This document shows positions 53,119 to 61,989 of a DNA stretch of 64,000 nucleotides, one piece after another; position 1 is the first letter of the stretch; each line of letters opens with the position of its first letter. A program made the position numbers and the translations under genes. Under the pieces are notes generated by a model. It saw nothing but the letters and a program-made list of their open reading frames with translations. It did not search any database and had not been told where the DNA came from. The stretch lies in the NCBI RefSeq assembly GCF_042648145.1, contig NZ_JBHRWV010000009.1, forward strand, positions 62,001 to 126,000. The letters are read 5' to 3'. This stretch comes from Salinicoccus sesuvii. Its GTDB lineage: Bacteria; Bacillota; Bacilli; Staphylococcales; Salinicoccaceae.

Positions 53119-53375
53119 GTTTTATTCTTTTTATTTCTTGTATACAGCATAGTTAGTAGGGTTACTAATAAAGAAGAAATGATCGATATTCTTAATAACT
53201 GCATAACGTATTCAAAAGCAGTTAAACCACTAGCTACTTTTGTTCCATCTGCACCTCTTACATACATACCAGGATGAAGTAATATCCCTAAACAAAGACC
53301 AATAACAAACCCATAGAGTAAAGCTTTGACAATTTTCCTTTCATGGATTTCTAAAAAATTAAATGTTCTTTCCAT
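53103..53375 (-). CDS. Small membrane protein, unknown
   Basis: 90 residues from the ATG at 53375 (MERTFNFLEIHERKIVKALL). Two membrane helices (about 15-33, 56-76). Unknown family; AT-rich like the rest of the patch. Confidence 0.5.
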   Translation of the reverse strand: MERTFNFLEIHERKIVKALLYGFVIGLCLGILLHPGMYVRGADGTKVASGLTAFEYVMQLLRISIISSLLVTLLTMLYTRNKKNKTNNEL

Positions 53376-53533
53376 GTATATCTCAACTTTCAAAATTTTA
53401 TTGTTTCCCTTCTTCACATAACAACATACAAAGATTCGTCGTTAATATCGCAGTATATTCTTATTGTATTCTATCTTTTCCGTGTGAGTAATCCTAGTAG
53501 GGATACTGTGTACGGAATAAATAAATAGAGAAA

Positions 53534-53558
53534 GAGGACGAATAATTATATCGTCTTC
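53534..53558 (-). terminator. Terminator of the 53966-53568 gene
   Basis: 8-bp stem with one mismatch (53534..53541 with 53551..53558), then CTTTCTCTATTTAT on the minus strand, ten bases past the stop. Confidence 0.5.
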
Positions 53559-53567
53559 TTTTTTGTC

Positions 53568-53966
53568 CTAATATAGTACAGCATAGTCTTTAGAATCGAC
53601 TTGAACGGTTTCCCAAATATCATCTGGGTCTACGCTATCAATATCTTCTTGGATAATATCATTGTCTAACACGTTGATTGCTATATCTGTAGGTACATGT
53701 ATTTCCTCTTGTGCGATGCTGACAAAAATTTGATATTGCAAGTCACTCATTTTTCCTAACAGTAAGACGGTTTCCGTTACGTCATCTAAACTTGTGTATT
53801 CATCACTTTTCTCCCACTCACTTTTAATGCAAGTGATTGTATAGTCATACCCTTCTGCCATCAGCTTATCTTTGTACTCGTGAGCTTTTTTTACATCACA
53901 TGGATTGGACAAGTCGAATGACAGTGCTGTTTCACTTCTTTTGTTATTACTGATAGTAATTTTCAT
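53568..53966 (-). CDS. Hypothetical protein of the accessory patch
   Basis: 132 residues, strongly acidic (C-terminal half rich in Asp/Glu), no signal or membrane segment. AGGAGTG precedes the ATG. Acidic small proteins of this kind occur on conjugative plasmids as DNA mimics, but I see no ArdA signature and give no function. Confidence 0.5.
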   Translation of the reverse strand: MKITISNNKRSETALSFDLSNPCDVKKAHEYKDKLMAEGYDYTITCIKSEWEKSDEYTSLDDVTETVLLLGKMSDLQYQIFVSIAQEEIHVPTDIAINVLDNDIIQEDIDSVDPDDIWETVQVDSKDYAVLY

Positions 53967-54103
53967 TATTATTCACTCCTGTTTTAATTAAGGTTTGAGG
54001 AACTTAATTTCCCTTTGGCTAAGCGCTAGCGTGTGCCGAAGGGCATTAATTTTCCCTTTGTTCATGGCGACAGGAATAAATGACGCAAAAAGCTGTAAAC
54101 AGA

Positions 54104-54141
54104 AAAGCAGCCCTTGATCGCATTGAATCAAGGGCTGCTTT
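54104..54141. terminator. Strong hairpin inside the MITE-like element
   Basis: 15-bp perfect stem (54104..54118 with 54127..54141) with an 8-nt loop; A- and T-runs at the base make it a possible bidirectional terminator. Confidence 0.6.
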
Positions 54142-54219
54142 AGCCAAAACAAGTTTTTATAGTGACACGTTAAGTAAAAAGTTTTTTGCGACTGTTTACT
54201 GATTTTATGAAACACAGAT

Positions 54220-54255
54220 AACACCGTGAAAAGAGACGGATACTTTCACGGTGTT
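54220..54255. terminator. Second hairpin inside the MITE-like element
   Basis: 12-bp perfect stem AACACCGTGAAA (54220..54231) with 54244..54255, 12-nt loop. Few Ts follow, so termination is uncertain. Confidence 0.5.
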
Positions 54256-54370
54256 TGCTGATGTTGAATGTCATTTATTATTAACAAGCAATTTAATTGC
54301 GAGTGTGTCGCTTAGAACAAAGGGAAATCTTATATTGCCTTATATAGACTTCTTCTAAAAAAGTAAATAA

Positions 54371-54404
54371 AGGTGAGTTCGGCAACAAGTTACCGAACTC
54401 ACCT
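54371..54404 (-). terminator. Terminator after the frameshifted exported-protein gene
   Basis: 12-bp perfect stem AGGTGAGTTCGG with 54393..54404; on the minus strand followed by TTTATTTACTTTTT. Confidence 0.8.
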
Positions 54405-54465
54405 CATTTTAAAAATCCTAAAAATCTATTTTACTTTTAGTACCACATCAATTTCTTAACTGCCA

Positions 54466-55098
54466 TTATATTTGGTAAGTAGTATAACAGAAACCAATTG
54501 CTTGTAAAGTATTACCGGAACCTGCATTGACACCAAAAATATTGGAAACATCAAATGCATAGTTATTGTAAGCAGTGTAACCATCAATTTGATACGCATT
54601 TCCATTAGTTTCTATTTCATGGACTGCTGTTCGACTGACACTACTAGTCACGTCAAAGCTAACAGTTGCATTAACTGCTGGAGCACTCACTCCAACATTA
54701 GCACTAAAAGAGTTTTCAATCTGGTGTTTCCCACTAAGTCTTAGAATACCATCAGCGCCTCCTAGACCCGAAGTTCTTGCGCTCGCAACACTACTGTAAC
54801 CTTCTCCTACAAATGTAACATTGCTTACGGAATAGTATGAAGGTAAAGCATTCATTATGATGTCGTTAGGTATGGTGTTATCCAATTCTTTCGTGTCACC
54901 CTCGTTATAAGTTACTTTTACGACTTCAACTAATTTAGCATCTAGATGAGGCTTCTCCCATCCCATTTTTCAATAAATTTGTCAGGATCATCGGGAGTAA
55001 TTACTTCCTTGTTAACCTGACTTTCATCGAAATCAAATTCTGCTACATTAGTTTCTAACGATAGAAAACCTACGGACAAAGTGACTACATTGAAATTG
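54466..55098 (-). pseudogene. Frameshifted, probably exported protein of unknown family
   Basis: The 166-residue frame 54466..54966 begins without a ribosome-binding site. Upstream, another frame continues the protein: VVTLSVGFLSLETNVAEFDF (like a signal-peptide end) to FIEK near 54968. The two join if one A is added to the A5 run at 54963-54967. The mature part is Ser/Thr/Val-rich with alternating polar-hydrophobic residues (SFSANVGVSAPAVNATVSFD), reminiscent of beta-barrel or pore-forming strands. No family is recognised. No good start codon is visible, so the 5' end may also be lost. Confidence 0.5.
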
Positions 55099-55218
55099 AA
55101 TATAAACTTTCCCTTACAGTGTTGGTGGTAGAAATACCCTTTTTTGTTTATTTGTTACACACAAAGTGCTACACTACTAATTATTGGACCCCCCCCATTC
55201 AGAAAAGGAGAAATTAAA

Positions 55219-55479
55219 ATGAAACGTTTACTAATAGGAATCGCATTGCTAACATCATCTACCTTGTTGTACTGTTCTAATATAGTAGCTGCAGCAGTAT
55301 ACTCTGAAACGAAGCATAATACTAGTTGGACTACAGATTTAGGCGTTTACAAATCTGCCTTAAGAGAAGTATCAATAATTCCTATGTTTGTAATTTTTAT
55401 CCTCATGCTTGCTGGTTTGGTAATAATATCTATAGAAGTTTATAAAGAATTTGAAAAAAATCAGCACTCTAAATTATAA
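55219..55479 (+). CDS. Small secreted/membrane protein
   Basis: 86 residues from the ATG at 55219 (AGGAG 8 nt upstream). N-terminal signal-like helix ending AVA (SSTLLYCSNIVAAAVYS), then a short polar stretch and a second membrane helix (about 55-75). Unknown function. A run of eight Cs lies 22 bp upstream of the ribosome-binding site. Confidence 0.5.
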   Translation: MKRLLIGIALLTSSTLLYCSNIVAAAVYSETKHNTSWTTDLGVYKSALREVSIIPMFVIFILMLAGLVIISIEVYKEFEKNQHSKL

Positions 55480-55612
55480 GTAATTGAAAACATATTGGGC
55501 ATTTAGAGAGTAACTACTTTAAATATTTATAAAGATATTCTAGATAATGAACGCTAAATTTCATTGGACATCTTTTAAACTAAAACGGTAGTTTAAGTAA
55601 CAATATTCTTAT

Positions 55613-55631
55613 GGAAGGATATTTTCCTTCC
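55613..55631 (-). terminator. Small hairpin at the end of the truncated lipoprotein gene
   Basis: 7-bp stem GGAAGGA / TCCTTCC overlapping the stop codon on the minus strand. No T-run; probably weak. Confidence 0.35.
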
Positions 55632-55828
55632 TACACTTCAACTTGATTTTCACCATCGAGCCAGACGGCTAAGCTATCAGACCTCTCAGGTTGTACTGAT
55701 GTTTCTCCTGAATCATTAGATGCATCCTCAGAAGCTTCTCCACTTTCTAGTCCGCCAGGATGTCCACACGCTCCCAATACCACGACAATAAGTAAAACCA
55801 ACGTCAAAAACCACTTATAGCTCTTCAT
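55631..55828 (-). pseudogene. Truncated sugar-binding lipoprotein (N-terminal remnant)
   Basis: 65 codons: signal peptide, lipobox VVLGACGH, Ser/Glu linker and then SDSLAVWLDGENQVE, the first beta-strand of SBP_bac_1 proteins, before a stop. Full-length homologues have about 400 residues. The gene keeps a promoter (-35 TTGAAC) and the operator TGCAAACGATTGCA, so it is likely the remains of a second sugar-transport operon cut by the accessory insertions. Confidence 0.7.
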
Positions 55829-55864
55829 TTCCTTTCTCCCTTGATTGTGTGTAAAAGATATATT

Positions 55865-55922
55865 CGATTTAATATTAAATCGCTCTCATAAAAGTTCAAT
55901 GCTTTTATTGCAAACGATTGCA
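55865..55922 (-). promoter_or_regulatory. Promoter with LacI-type operator before the truncated lipoprotein
   Basis: TGCAAACGATTGCA (55909..55922), identical to 51627..51640, lies 9 bp before a -35 TTGAAC on the minus strand. A perfect 18-bp palindrome CGATTTAATATTAAATCG (55865..55882) covers the -10 region and could be a second operator. Confidence 0.6.
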
Positions 55923-56008
55923 TAATATTCCACATCTGGACAGCTTATTAAAATTATCCAGACAGATGTTATAAAAAAGAACGCCTCAGCACAGCTAGGA
56001 CGCTCACG

Positions 56009-57037
56009 TTATCGATGATGCTTGATGACTTCTCTTGCAAAGTCATTCATATCGCCGACGTATTCAAATGTACCTTTCATTACGGGATAAATATTTTTTA
56101 TACCGATCTCTCCGAGGGAGGAAACAACGAAGGTGACTACATTCAGCTTGCGCATCTTGAAGATGGCCCCAAATATCGAAGCCAGATGATTGATGTAGTC
56201 TGTCGGTTTCTTCATGCCTTTGTCGGTATTCTTGGCACGGTTGATGTAGGTCGCTGCCCTTGGCATCTCTTGTCCGATGATTGCACCATCTGATTCCGAC
56301 AAGTGATAATGTGATTCGGTCATCTCCTCTATAGATCTATAGGCACGACTGAGGATAATATCTTTGAATCCCGGCGAGAGGAGCTTAGTGGCAAGACCAT
56401 TCATCTTTCTCGTCAGGAAACTTTCAAGGTACTGTGCACTCTGTACTCTTTCTTGAAACAGTGCGTCCTTGCTTTCGAAGATTTCATCCAGCGCATCTTT
56501 CAGTTCGGTGATGCCCGCTTCATCTTTGATACTTGTGAAGTGATAGCATAATGGCTGGTCGAGCTGCTTTTTGAATGTTACATGCAGTTCGGTGTCCTTA
56601 TCGTTCATCAGGGTTTCCTGAGACCTTTTGCCCGAAACATCGACGAGCGTATCACTTTTATTGTAGACGAAGGTGATACGGGCCCCTCTTTTTGCAAGAT
56701 ACTTGATAGTGGCCTCATCTGCGTCCCGGATTTTCGAGGAGAATACATACAGCACATGCTTGATGTTCGTTTTCGATATTAACTTTCTGTACTGCTTTGG
56801 TGTATATTCAGTCGTTCCAACGCCGGGGAAATCTAAAATCTTTCCCCTCTCTCCGTATGGGTGTTCTGTAATGGCACGTGTCGCATCGGTCTGTGTGGAT
56901 ACATGGGAATTCCCGCCCGCCAATTTGTTTACGAGCGCGCTTTTGCCAGCATCGACTTGACCGAGAACTGCAACGCGGTAATCGATTGTAGATTGTATAT
57001 AGTCATGGTAGGCCGTGACCAGGGGGTGACGTTCCAT
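56009..57037 (-). CDS. GTPase of the Era/dynamin-like P-loop class
   Basis: 342 residues. G1 GQVDAGKSALVNKL, G3 DFPGVGT and G4 NKSD are clear, followed by a helical C-terminal half without a KH domain, so it is not Era. Twelve to fourteen bases after the DUF368 gene, suggesting an operon and a possible envelope role. Specific function unknown. Confidence 0.75.
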   Translation of the reverse strand: MERHPLVTAYHDYIQSTIDYRVAVLGQVDAGKSALVNKLAGGNSHVSTQTDATRAITEHPYGERGKILDFPGVGTTEYTPKQYRKLISKTNIKHVLYVFSSKIRDADEATIKYLAKRGARITFVYNKSDTLVDVSGKRSQETLMNDKDTELHVTFKKQLDQPLCYHFTSIKDEAGITELKDALDEIFESKDALFQERVQSAQYLESFLTRKMNGLATKLLSPGFKDIILSRAYRSIEEMTESHYHLSESDGAIIGQEMPRAATYINRAKNTDKGMKKPTDYINHLASIFGAIFKMRKLNVVTFVVSSLGEIGIKNIYPVMKGTFEYVGDMNDFAREVIKHHR

Positions 57038-57051
57038 GTACTCACCTCAAT

Positions 57052-57894
57052 TCATATAGTCTCCTTATTGCGTGTACCCATGAACCAGCTGATCGTAAAC
57101 CCTAGGAACGCAGCAACCATTGTCACAAGCCAAGATAAGCTTGTTTCCGGCAGACCTGGGTAGATTGCAAAAACGGATCCAACGACCAGGCCGAGAATGA
57201 GGGCATAGGTCAGATACGTATGGTTTCTAAGCATATACTGGATGACTCGACTCGCAAGCAGCAGACCAAGAACAATTCCCAAACCTACAGCAATTAATAC
57301 AGGCAATATTTCCAAGTTGAATGCTTTAAGCTGATTTATGGAATAGATCACAATACTATAGGAACCGAGGATCAATAAGACCAAGGAACCTGATATTCCG
57401 GGAAGCAGCATGGTCATTGAAGCCAAAATACCACTGAAAAACATCTGGAGGAGAAGCGGCACAGTCACTACTAAAGTTTCAGGAGGTACCTCATTGCCCC
57501 TAATCATACCGATTGAAAACAGCAGTGCCACAGCCACCAGAACCAATATATAGTGCGGAGCTTTGAATTCCACTCTATAGTTGGAGATTCTAAGCATCAT
57601 CGGAACGACACCAAGCACGAGTCCGATAAAGAACCAGTGTGTGGGAATCATATGATGCTCTAGCAAATATTCTATCAATGAAGTGAGTGTCAAAATGGCA
57701 ATTCCCATGCCGATTAGCAACGGTAATAGGAATAAAATGGCCTTTTTGTAACTTTTCGTTACGATTTTGCTGACTGCTCCGATGAATTCGTCATAGATGC
57801 CGAGCAGCAATGCCATTGTCCCACTGCTGACACCGGGGATTAATTCACAAATGCCCATCAGAAAACCTTTGAATATATTTATCCATCTAATCAT
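57052..57894 (-). CDS. DUF368 polyprenyl-phosphate transporter (PopT-like)
   Basis: 280 residues, about eight membrane helices. FLMGICELIPGVSSGTMALL and the internally repeated MTMLLPGISGSLVLLILGSY are the paired DUF368 signatures. DUF368 proteins recycle undecaprenyl phosphate across the membrane for wall synthesis (established for PopT homologues). Confidence 0.88.
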   Translation of the reverse strand: MIRWINIFKGFLMGICELIPGVSSGTMALLLGIYDEFIGAVSKIVTKSYKKAILFLLPLLIGMGIAILTLTSLIEYLLEHHMIPTHWFFIGLVLGVVPMMLRISNYRVEFKAPHYILVLVAVALLFSIGMIRGNEVPPETLVVTVPLLLQMFFSGILASMTMLLPGISGSLVLLILGSYSIVIYSINQLKAFNLEILPVLIAVGLGIVLGLLLASRVIQYMLRNHTYLTYALILGLVVGSVFAIYPGLPETSLSWLVTMVAAFLGFTISWFMGTRNKETI

Positions 57895-58043
57895 TCAATA
57901 TATACCTCGACTTTTCATTTTATACCATCTGATTGTAGCATATCTACAGCTTTTAGTTGCTAAACGATATGCAAGTGGATTTGATTAACCGCTTCTATAC
58001 TGATATAAATGGTTTAACACTTAAATCGTTAGGAGACTGCACT

Positions 58044-59117
58044 TTGAGAGATCTAGGTATTTATTTCGGGACGTTCGCTCCATGCCATGTGGGTCATTTC
58101 GAACAGATTATTCGAGCAAAGAGAGAAAACAGACATGCATTCGTCATCGTTAGCGGCTATGTGGGCGACCGCGGAGACAATTATGGCATGACATTAGACA
58201 GTCGGGTCAAAGCAATGCGGCAACTGCTTGGACCGGATGATAATGCTACAGTACTTAAGCTCGACGAAACACACATTCCAAGATATCCACATGGCTGGGA
58301 GCCGTGGCTTACCATGCTTCTGGACACCATTGCAGATGAAATGCACGAGCTTCCTTTTGGTGTAGGAGAAATGACTTTCTATGTAGGGGAAGCGGAGTAC
58401 ATTGAACCACTGGAGCAATTCTTATTCAGAAAATATCCGGAAATCGATGTGAAGATTACAATGGTGGATCGTAAAATACTCGGTATCAGCGGGACAAATA
58501 TCAGGGAAGCACCCATACTGAACTGGGATTATGTCATGCGACCATTTCGGAAATTCTTCGTACAGAATGTTCTCGTTATCGGTGCTCCAGGTACGGGGAA
58601 AACTTCGATGGTGCAGGATTTGGCCAGACGTTATTCTACTAGCTATTCCACCGAATACACAAAAGCCTACTGTGAAGAGCAACATATCACAGAAGACGAA
58701 CTGGATGTAAGGGATTTCCACGCCATAGGAATCGGCCAGTTCGAAAACAACAGACGCCACATCCATTCTCCGGGAACACGCAAAGTCTTTTTTGCCGATA
58801 CCGATGTTTTAACCACTAAAGTTAAAATGAAAATGTACGCAGATGGAGAGGAATTTAACCGCCTAAAATCAGTTTTCGATTACTATATCCATCTGCAACA
58901 CTGGTCGCTAATACTAGTGCTACCCCCAGAAGCGTCTGAAGATAATCAAGCAGTTGTCAGTTACGGAAAAACAGTGCACGATCTGATAATCAAAGAGCTT
59001 GAACAACAAGGTCTAACTCCACTTACACATATCTTGGAAGGTGCGTCGTATAGAGATCGTTATCAAGATGCACATCGCTTAGTGGATGAAATTCTCAAGG
59101 AAGGCAAAGATAACTAA
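58044..59117 (+). CDS. nadR: NadR-type bifunctional NMN adenylyltransferase / nicotinamide riboside kinase
   Basis: 357 residues from a TTG at 58044 with AGGAG exactly 8 nt upstream; the open frame to 57957 has no such site. N-terminal nucleotidyltransferase GIYFGTFAPCHVGHFEQI and ISGTNIREAP; C-terminal kinase with Walker A GAPGTGKTSM. Salvages nicotinamide riboside to NAD. It lacks the N-terminal HTH of enteric NadR, so it is an enzyme only. Confidence 0.88.
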   Translation: MRDLGIYFGTFAPCHVGHFEQIIRAKRENRHAFVIVSGYVGDRGDNYGMTLDSRVKAMRQLLGPDDNATVLKLDETHIPRYPHGWEPWLTMLLDTIADEMHELPFGVGEMTFYVGEAEYIEPLEQFLFRKYPEIDVKITMVDRKILGISGTNIREAPILNWDYVMRPFRKFFVQNVLVIGAPGTGKTSMVQDLARRYSTSYSTEYTKAYCEEQHITEDELDVRDFHAIGIGQFENNRRHIHSPGTRKVFFADTDVLTTKVKMKMYADGEEFNRLKSVFDYYIHLQHWSLILVLPPEASEDNQAVVSYGKTVHDLIIKELEQQGLTPLTHILEGASYRDRYQDAHRLVDEILKEGKDN

Positions 59118-59233
59118 TGTAAACGCTTTAGGTTGTATTTTTACATTTTAGCTGAATTTTTTTCAGTGTATTCATGGAAAATACAGAAAAAACTGATATT
59201 ATAATGTACATCTATTCTATGGAGGATGAACAA

Positions 59234-60376
59234 ATGGAACCTAAACTGCTACTTACACCTGGACCCACGCCTATCCCCCCACAAGTCACCCATGCCATGT
59301 CTGCCGGGATGATCGGACACCGCTCTTCCGACTTCACTTCTTTGATGGAGAACGTGCAATCGAGTATCAGACCTTTGTTTGGAACAGATCACCCTGTTGC
59401 CATCCTTACCTCCAGTGGCACCAGCGCACTGGAAACTTCGATGGTCAATCTGGTGGAGCCCGAGGAAGCGGTCCTCATCATCGTCAGTGGTGCGTTCGGC
59501 GACCGTTTCAGAAGCATCGCAAAGTCCTACCCTTATGAGGTACACATATACGAAGTCCCATGGGGAGAAGGACTGGATATTGAAGATTTCAAAGATTTTC
59601 TTGCAAGCAAGCAGAATATCAAAGCCGTCTTCTCCCAAGCCTGTGAAACTTCTACGGCTGTAGTCCATCCGATAAATGCACTGGGTAAGTTAGTAAAAGA
59701 CTACAGTGAAGAGACATTATTTGTAGTTGATGGTGTAAGCGCAGTCGGTGGCATGAAGTTCGACATGAAAGCCGATGCGATAGACTGTCTCGTTACGGGC
59801 AGCCAGAAGGCACTGATGCTGCCTCCGGGCCTTGCTTTTGTAGCCATGAATAACACAGCAAGAAAACGGGCTTCAAATAATAAGCTGCCCAGATTCTATT
59901 TGGACATCAACAAGTATTTCGATGCATTAGAAGATCACTCCACACCGTTCACCCCAGCTGTTTCACTTATACAAGGGTTGGATCAAGTTTTATCGCTTTA
60001 TAACGAAGAAGGCATAGAGAAGGTATTTGACCGGCACTTAGCGATGCGCAATATGCTGAGAGCTGGGCTCAAGGCACTGGACCTTGAGCTTCTGGTGGAA
60101 GATGCATATGCCTCCCCAACCGTTACTGCTTTCAAATCTGATGAAAATGAGCTCTCACATATTAAAGATGCGCTTAAGAACAAACATGGCATTACCATTG
60201 CTGGTGGGCAGAAGCATCTTAAAGGGCGGATACTTCGTATCGGACACATGGGTTACATGTTTCCAAAAGACATGCTGACAGTCCTAGCGGCACTTGAGGC
60301 GATTTTAAGCAAGCATCGCAATAAGCAGTACTATGGTAAAGCATTGGCTGCTGCACAGGAGGCATACTATGAATAG
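59234..60376 (+). CDS. Class V aminotransferase (serine-pyruvate / alanine-glyoxylate type)
   Basis: 380 residues from the ATG at 59234 (GGAGG 8 nt upstream). LLTPGPTPIPPQVTHAMSAG start and the PLP-Lys in VTGSQKALMLPPG. Its stop overlaps serA by 8 bp. In staphylococci the same pair is conserved; the likely role is transamination in the phosphorylated or related serine pathway (inference). Old annotations name it 'soluble hydrogenase subunit'. Confidence 0.88.
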   Translation: MEPKLLLTPGPTPIPPQVTHAMSAGMIGHRSSDFTSLMENVQSSIRPLFGTDHPVAILTSSGTSALETSMVNLVEPEEAVLIIVSGAFGDRFRSIAKSYPYEVHIYEVPWGEGLDIEDFKDFLASKQNIKAVFSQACETSTAVVHPINALGKLVKDYSEETLFVVDGVSAVGGMKFDMKADAIDCLVTGSQKALMLPPGLAFVAMNNTARKRASNNKLPRFYLDINKYFDALEDHSTPFTPAVSLIQGLDQVLSLYNEEGIEKVFDRHLAMRNMLRAGLKALDLELLVEDAYASPTVTAFKSDENELSHIKDALKNKHGITIAGGQKHLKGRILRIGHMGYMFPKDMLTVLAALEAILSKHRNKQYYGKALAAAQEAYYE

Positions 60377-61961
60377 ATTCAAAGTACTCGTACTAGATCC
60401 GATCAGCGAGGATGGTATTAAGGAGTTACTCAATCATCCGAACTACGAAGTCGATGTGAACACAGGGCTGTCGGAATCGGAAATTTTGGAAATTGTAGGC
60501 GACTACCATGCGCTAATCGTCAGAAGCCAAACCACCATTACTGAAAAGATTATCCAACACGCACGGCCACTCAAGGTGATTGCACGCGCAGGTGTCGGTG
60601 TCGACAACATCGATATTGATGCTGCTACAAAATATGGCGTCATCGTTATCAACGCACCGGATGGTAATACAATATCTGCTACTGAGCATACCCTGGCAAT
60701 GATGTTGGCACTTACACGTCAGATACCAGCGGCCCACAAGCAGTTATCGGAAGGCGTCTGGAACAGAAAAGCCTATAAAGGAACCGAAATGTACGGCAAG
60801 ACGCTTGGAATCATTGGTGTTGGCAAAATCGGCTTCGGTGTTGCACGCCGCGCTAGAAGTTTCGGTATGAAAATTGTTGCTTTCGATCCATACTTGTCAG
60901 ATGAAAAGGCAAGGGAAGCGGATATAGAGAAGTTGGAAATTGATGAGATTGCAAAACATGCGGACTTCCTTACAGTCCATACACCGCTGACACCTCAGAC
61001 GAAGGGCATTGTAGGCAAGGAATTCTTCAATATGGCAAAGCCTGGACTTAAAATTGTCAACGTTGCACGTGGAGGCATCATCGATGAAGCTGCCTTGCTT
61101 GAAGCACTTGATGCAGGGCAGATCGATGGAGCCGCCCTTGATGTATTTGAAAGCGAGCCATCAACCAATCAAGCGCTTCTCGGTCATCCGCAGATTGTGG
61201 TTACACCACACCTTGGTGCTTCGACAATTGAAGCACAGGAGAAAGTGGCTGTGAGCGTTTCCCGGGAAATAATTGATATTCTCGAAAACAATGTAATCAT
61301 CCATGCTGTAAATGCACCAAGAATGAACGAAAATATCAACGAGGAGCTCAGACCCTATATCAACATTGCGTCGCATATGGGTAAGGTTGCCATCCAACTG
61401 ATGAACAGGCCGCCTTCTGAAGTCAAGCTCAAGTACCACGGTGAACTTGCGCTTGATGATACGAGTATTCTGACCCGTTCATTTGTTTCCAACATGCTAA
61501 AACCTCACCTTGGAGAAAACGTCAATATCATCAATGCCCTATACCTTCTGCAAGAACAAGGGGTGACGTATAAGGTTGAGAAACAGGCTCAGACACATGG
61601 CTACAACAACTATCTAGAAGTTGAGCTGGTCAATAGTGAAGAGACGCTGACCCTTGGTGCGAGCGTATTGAACGGCTATGGTGAACGCATCGTCAAAATC
61701 AATGGGTTCCAAGTAGATATCAAACCGACAAAGCATCTCCTTTTCATCAAACATATCGACCGTCCCGGAATCATAGGGGAAATGGGGCATACTTTGGGCA
61801 AGTACGATATCAACATCGCAACCATGCAGCTTGGTCGCAGAGATGAAGGCGGGGAAGCCATGCTTTCATTGCGACTCGATCAGACAGTTGGTGCAGAAGC
61901 ATTAGAAGAACTAATAAAAATTGAAGGGTTCGATCAAGTTAAACAAGTTGACCTTTCCTAA
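60369..61961 (+). CDS. serA: D-3-phosphoglycerate dehydrogenase
   Basis: 530 residues from the ATG at 60369 (GGAGG 6 nt upstream). NAD-binding Rossmann GKTLGIIGVGKIGFGVARRA, catalytic Arg-Glu-His region ending VVTPHLGAST, then an ASB domain and a C-terminal ACT domain (LFIKHIDRPGIIGEMGHTLG) for serine feedback. First step of serine synthesis. Confidence 0.95.
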   Translation: MNRFKVLVLDPISEDGIKELLNHPNYEVDVNTGLSESEILEIVGDYHALIVRSQTTITEKIIQHARPLKVIARAGVGVDNIDIDAATKYGVIVINAPDGNTISATEHTLAMMLALTRQIPAAHKQLSEGVWNRKAYKGTEMYGKTLGIIGVGKIGFGVARRARSFGMKIVAFDPYLSDEKAREADIEKLEIDEIAKHADFLTVHTPLTPQTKGIVGKEFFNMAKPGLKIVNVARGGIIDEAALLEALDAGQIDGAALDVFESEPSTNQALLGHPQIVVTPHLGASTIEAQEKVAVSVSREIIDILENNVIIHAVNAPRMNENINEELRPYINIASHMGKVAIQLMNRPPSEVKLKYHGELALDDTSILTRSFVSNMLKPHLGENVNIINALYLLQEQGVTYKVEKQAQTHGYNNYLEVELVNSEETLTLGASVLNGYGERIVKINGFQVDIKPTKHLLFIKHIDRPGIIGEMGHTLGKYDINIATMQLGRRDEGGEAMLSLRLDQTVGAEALEELIKIEGFDQVKQVDLS

Positions 61962-61969
61962 TTAAAAAA

Positions 61970-61989
61970 CCATCACTTAAGAGTGATGG
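61970..61989. terminator. Bidirectional terminator between serA and the HAD gene
   Basis: 8-bp stem CCATCACT / AGTGATGG with a 4-nt loop, A-run before and CTTTTTAAT after. Confidence 0.8.

Larger units (their letters stand above)
54003..54332. mobile_element. MITE-like element with terminal inverted repeats and target duplication
   Basis: A 322-bp block (54007..54328) ends in ATTTCCCTTTGGCTAAGCG and its near-complement CGCTTAGAACAAAGGGAAAT. It is flanked by CTTA on both sides (54003..54006 and 54329..54332). It has no credible ORF and holds two strong hairpins (54104..54141 and 54220..54255). A third partial copy of the end (TTTTCCCTTTGTTC) lies inside near 54050. Confidence 0.6.

Noticed and set aside
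53988..54224. Minus-strand 78-aa frame inside the MITE-like block
   Set aside because: It spans a terminal repeat and a terminator hairpin, lacks a ribosome-binding site and has no family features.
56009..57037. GTPase as a second defence gene
   Set aside because: It lies with a core wall-recycling gene of normal composition and has no effector domain.
59118..59233. Possible T-box leader before the aminotransferase-serA pair
   Set aside because: Only about 115 bp, without the T-box core sequence or a terminator hairpin.
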